Shown: piece after piece, positions 4,627 through 6,321 of the stretch
Layout of the letters: every line of letters starts with the position of its first letter
How positions within the stretch are numbered: position 1 is the first letter of the stretch
DNA from: Microcaldota archaeon
Lineage (GTDB): Archaea; Micrarchaeota; Micrarchaeia; Micrarchaeales; Micrarchaeaceae
Direction: 5' to 3'
Assembly (NCBI GenBank): GCA_021851535.1
Contig: JAJZDT010000030.1
Coordinates: 1 to 6,321, forward strand
Length of the DNA: 6,321 nucleotides
Notes under the pieces: model-generated
Database searches by the model: none
Seen by the model: only the letters and a program-made list of their open reading frames with translations
Told to the model about the DNA's origin: nothing
Program-made: the position numbers and the translations under genes

Positions 4627-6187
4627 ATTTGTAAAATAATACAGTAGTTACCATATACAGCGTTGCATACCACATAAGCCATATGCCTCCAAATATATTC
4701 TTATTATATGCAGCGACTATGCCCAACAGAACTAGCCCTATTGATATAGATAACTCTATTTTAGTGTTAGATATCGCAAATAATATATTATTCCTATTTA
4801 CTTTCTTCTGTCTGTTCCACTTGCTTGCAGGGCTGCTATTTAATATAGCTGCAATTGCCGCCTTAGTTCTGATTATAGCCAAACTGAAATTAAGCAAAAA
4901 GATCATTATGCCCTTCTTTATTGAATTGAAGTAGATTTTTGTTATTATTATTGGTGCAACTAAAGATAAGATGAATGCTATGCTGCCAAAAACCTCTAAA
5001 TCAAGCCCAATATAAGATGGGCTAAAGAACTGCGCAGAAGTTAGACTGATAAAGTGTATAGGTGAAAAAACAATTAGCACGGAAACAAGAGTAAATAATA
5101 CAAGTATGACAGAGATGTAATTTAGACCGAACCCATGCGTTATGTAATCCATATGTGAAAAAAATGAGAGGCGCTTTTTCTCCTTATTTCTATAAAAGAA
5201 TCCAAGAAACTGCGTATCACCATAGTTATAACGCCATTGCTGCCTTGCAAGTTCTGTAAATGATCGCACCGGTTTACCCCGTGCATAGACCTTTGGTATG
5301 TAAATGCTCTTATATCCTTCAACATCAGATAGAAAACTAAAAAATGTATCCTCAATCACATATTCTGGAAAACCACCATTTCTATCTATAACGCTCTTTC
5401 GTATAAGACCACATGAACCAGCAAATATTGCAGTATTATTCAATGCACGGGATGGCTGTATAAAATTAAAGAAAAACTTATCGAATAATGACACAGACTG
5501 CCCAAAGAGCGTCTTGCTGTTAAAATATGTCTTTTCAGTCTGTATGTAAGCAAGCTTCTCATCGCTAAAATATGGAACTAAGTCATTTAAGAAGTTAAGA
5601 TCTGTAATATATTCATCATAATCAAATATCGCTATAAGCTCATCCTTACAGTGCTTTAACGCATTATTTAACGTACCCGCCTTGAATCCCTTTCTCTCTG
5701 TTCGATGTACATATATTATGCCATTCTTTTTACAGAAGGCGCCTAAAACAGAGTATATACTTTTATCTGTAGAATTATCTGAAAGATATATTTTAAGCTT
5801 ATCTTTATCGTATTTTAACTCTTTTAGCCTTAATAAATTCTTTTTTACAATACTGGGATCCTCATTATAAACAGGCATTATTATACCAACAGTTGGCATA
5901 ACTTTTGGCATTTTTGCCTGAGAGCGTATCTTGTTTAGATGCTCATCGTAAAAGTAAGATCTATAATAAGAGGTAGATGCGAATATGTTAAATACGCCAG
6001 CTACAACGGCAAGTATTGTAAAAGCTACAGACAAAATATACATATAGAGCGTATTTGATATATATATTAAATACATAGAAAATCCTATTCCTGCAATGGC
6101 TAACACTAGGAATAATATTACTGTAATTATTCTTATACTAAATATCTTCTCCGGATTCTTTATCATTAATACGCACTTTACACGCAT
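4619..6187 (-). CDS. Membrane glycosyltransferase, family 2 (cellulose-synthase-like)
   Basis: It probably transfers sugar from a nucleotide-sugar donor at the inner face of the membrane, in making or exporting a surface polysaccharide or glycolipid. Of 522 aa, two N-terminal membrane helices (about 17-41 and 46-70) precede a cytoplasmic GT-A domain: IMPVYNED (103-110), LSDNSTD with D137, RKGFKAGTLNNAL (165-177), the metal-binding DYD (D189, D191), VIED (277-280) with the catalytic-base Asp, and QQWRY (316-320), which corresponds to the QxxRW motif of processive enzymes but ends in Tyr. About four or five C-terminal helices (350-520) follow. SSPASKWNRQKK (451-462) resembles the TPK loop of this family. 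ATG at 6187 is used, but Met8 (6166) also fits the promoter spacing. The sugar and acceptor cannot be told. DUF424 overlaps its stop. Confidence 0.9.
   Translation of the reverse strand: MRVKCVLMIKNPEKIFSIRIITVILFLVLAIAGIGFSMYLIYISNTLYMYILSVAFTILAVVAGVFNIFASTSYYRSYFYDEHLNKIRSQAKMPKVMPTVGIIMPVYNEDPSIVKKNLLRLKELKYDKDKLKIYLSDNSTDKSIYSVLGAFCKKNGIIYVHRTERKGFKAGTLNNALKHCKDELIAIFDYDEYITDLNFLNDLVPYFSDEKLAYIQTEKTYFNSKTLFGQSVSLFDKFFFNFIQPSRALNNTAIFAGSCGLIRKSVIDRNGGFPEYVIEDTFFSFLSDVEGYKSIYIPKVYARGKPVRSFTELARQQWRYNYGDTQFLGFFYRNKEKKRLSFFSHMDYITHGFGLNYISVILVLFTLVSVLIVFSPIHFISLTSAQFFSPSYIGLDLEVFGSIAFILSLVAPIIITKIYFNSIKKGIMIFLLNFSLAIIRTKAAIAAILNSSPASKWNRQKKVNRNNILFAISNTKIELSISIGLVLLGIVAAYNKNIFGGIWLMWYATLYMVTTVLFYKYG
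5380..5392. repeat. 13-bp segment matched in inverted orientation at the right edge
   Basis: This segment (TTCTATCTATAAC on the plus strand) is the exact reverse complement of the last 13 bases, 6309-6321. Allowing one mismatch, the match covers 16 bases (6306-6321). It encodes SVIDR at glycosyltransferase residues 265-269. The significance is uncertain because it is short. Confidence 0.5.
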
Positions 6188-6321
6188 AATTGAATTAATT
6201 AAATATAATGCCCATACTATTATTAATAGAATTGGTATGCGAATAAATTTAAAGCTGTACCATTACAGTATTTAATTACAGAATACTTATTAAAGCCTTA
6301 AAGAAAGTGTTATAGATAGAA
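6188..6321. other. Intergenic region upstream of the glycosyltransferase gene, no gene seen
   Basis: Both strands are stop-rich and I find no credible gene start or tRNA. Two TATA-like boxes for the leftward gene are visible: TATTAATA (6228-6221), which would give about a 10-nt leader to the ATG at 6187, and TTATATTTAA (6208-6199), which would suit Met8 at 6166 better. ATTACAG occurs twice (6262-6268 and 6275-6281). The last 13 bases match the glycosyltransferase gene inverted. Confidence 0.6.
6199..6228 (-). promoter_or_regulatory. Promoter region of the glycosyltransferase/DUF424 pair (two alternative TATA-like boxes)
   Basis: Box one, TATTAATA at 6228-6221, predicts a transcript start near 6197 and use of the ATG at 6187. 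Box two, TTATATTTAA at 6208-6199, predicts a start near 6178 and use of the ATG at 6166 (Met8). The protein sequence alone does not decide, since both starts precede the first membrane helix. Confidence 0.42.

Noticed and set aside
5304..5870. Two rightward open frames (81 and 62 codons) within the glycosyltransferase gene
   Set aside because: Both are antisense to its GT-A catalytic motifs and show no independent coding signs.
6262..6283. ATTACAG direct repeat near the right edge
   Set aside because: Seven-base repeats are expected in DNA this AT-rich. There is no symmetry or box spacing that would make it an operator.
6294..6321. Possible start of a second glycosyltransferase-like gene at the right edge (SLKESVIDR)
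   Set aside because: Only nine codons are open after a stop at 6291-6293. There is no start codon, and only five residues match, so no gene can be called.
1..6321. Search for CRISPR repeats, tRNA/rRNA genes, transposases, toxin-antitoxin or defence genes
   Set aside because: No regularly spaced repeats, cloverleaf-like stretch, transposase motif or nuclease/toxin motif was found. Nearly all sequence is covered by recognisable cellular genes.

Overview
The window is AT-rich (roughly one third G+C by eye) and uses ATA, AGA and AAA codons heavily. It looks like chromosomal DNA from an archaeon. The markers are an archaeal-type aspartyl-tRNA synthetase, a stand-alone archaeal nascent polypeptide-associated complex (NAC) protein with a C-terminal UBA domain, a DUF424 protein, TATA-like boxes about 25 bp before several start codons, and mostly no Shine-Dalgarno sequence. 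Low G+C, near-leaderless genes and this gene mix fit Thermoplasmata (a relative of Ferroplasma, Acidiplasma or Picrophilus) best. That placement is inferred from style and is not proven; an acidophilic DPANN archaeon is a possible alternative.

Layout, left to right. Positions 1-92 hold the possible 3' end of a rightward gene. Its first 27 bases are an exact inverted copy of part of the next gene. A carbamate kinase gene (arcC-like) runs leftward at 93-1007. A divergent promoter region (1008-1095) separates it from a rightward pair: a small TPR-repeat protein and a two-part RNA methyltransferase (THUMP plus FtsJ/RrmJ fold). aspS runs leftward at 2561-3841 and meets the methyltransferase gene tail to tail with one base between them. 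A second divergent promoter region (3842-3968) separates aspS from nac. nac runs rightward into DUF424, overlapping its end by 11 bp. DUF424 lies behind a leftward membrane glycosyltransferase (family 2) gene, with an 8-bp start/stop overlap. The last 134 bp hold the glycosyltransferase promoter region and no recognisable gene.

Functionally this is mainly a translation and housekeeping block (tRNA charging, RNA methylation, nascent-chain binding), flanked by a metabolic kinase and a cell-surface polysaccharide or glycolipid enzyme. Genes are packed very tightly. At each tail-to-tail pair the likely oligo-T terminators fall inside the opposing gene. I see no mobile element, CRISPR array, RNA gene or defence system. 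The most unusual points are the long inverted match at the left edge (a real rearrangement or an assembly/amplification artefact), a weaker one at the right edge, the THUMP-FtsJ architecture, and an aspartyl-tRNA synthetase that departs from the family at its anticodon-discrimination sites and in one active-site loop.
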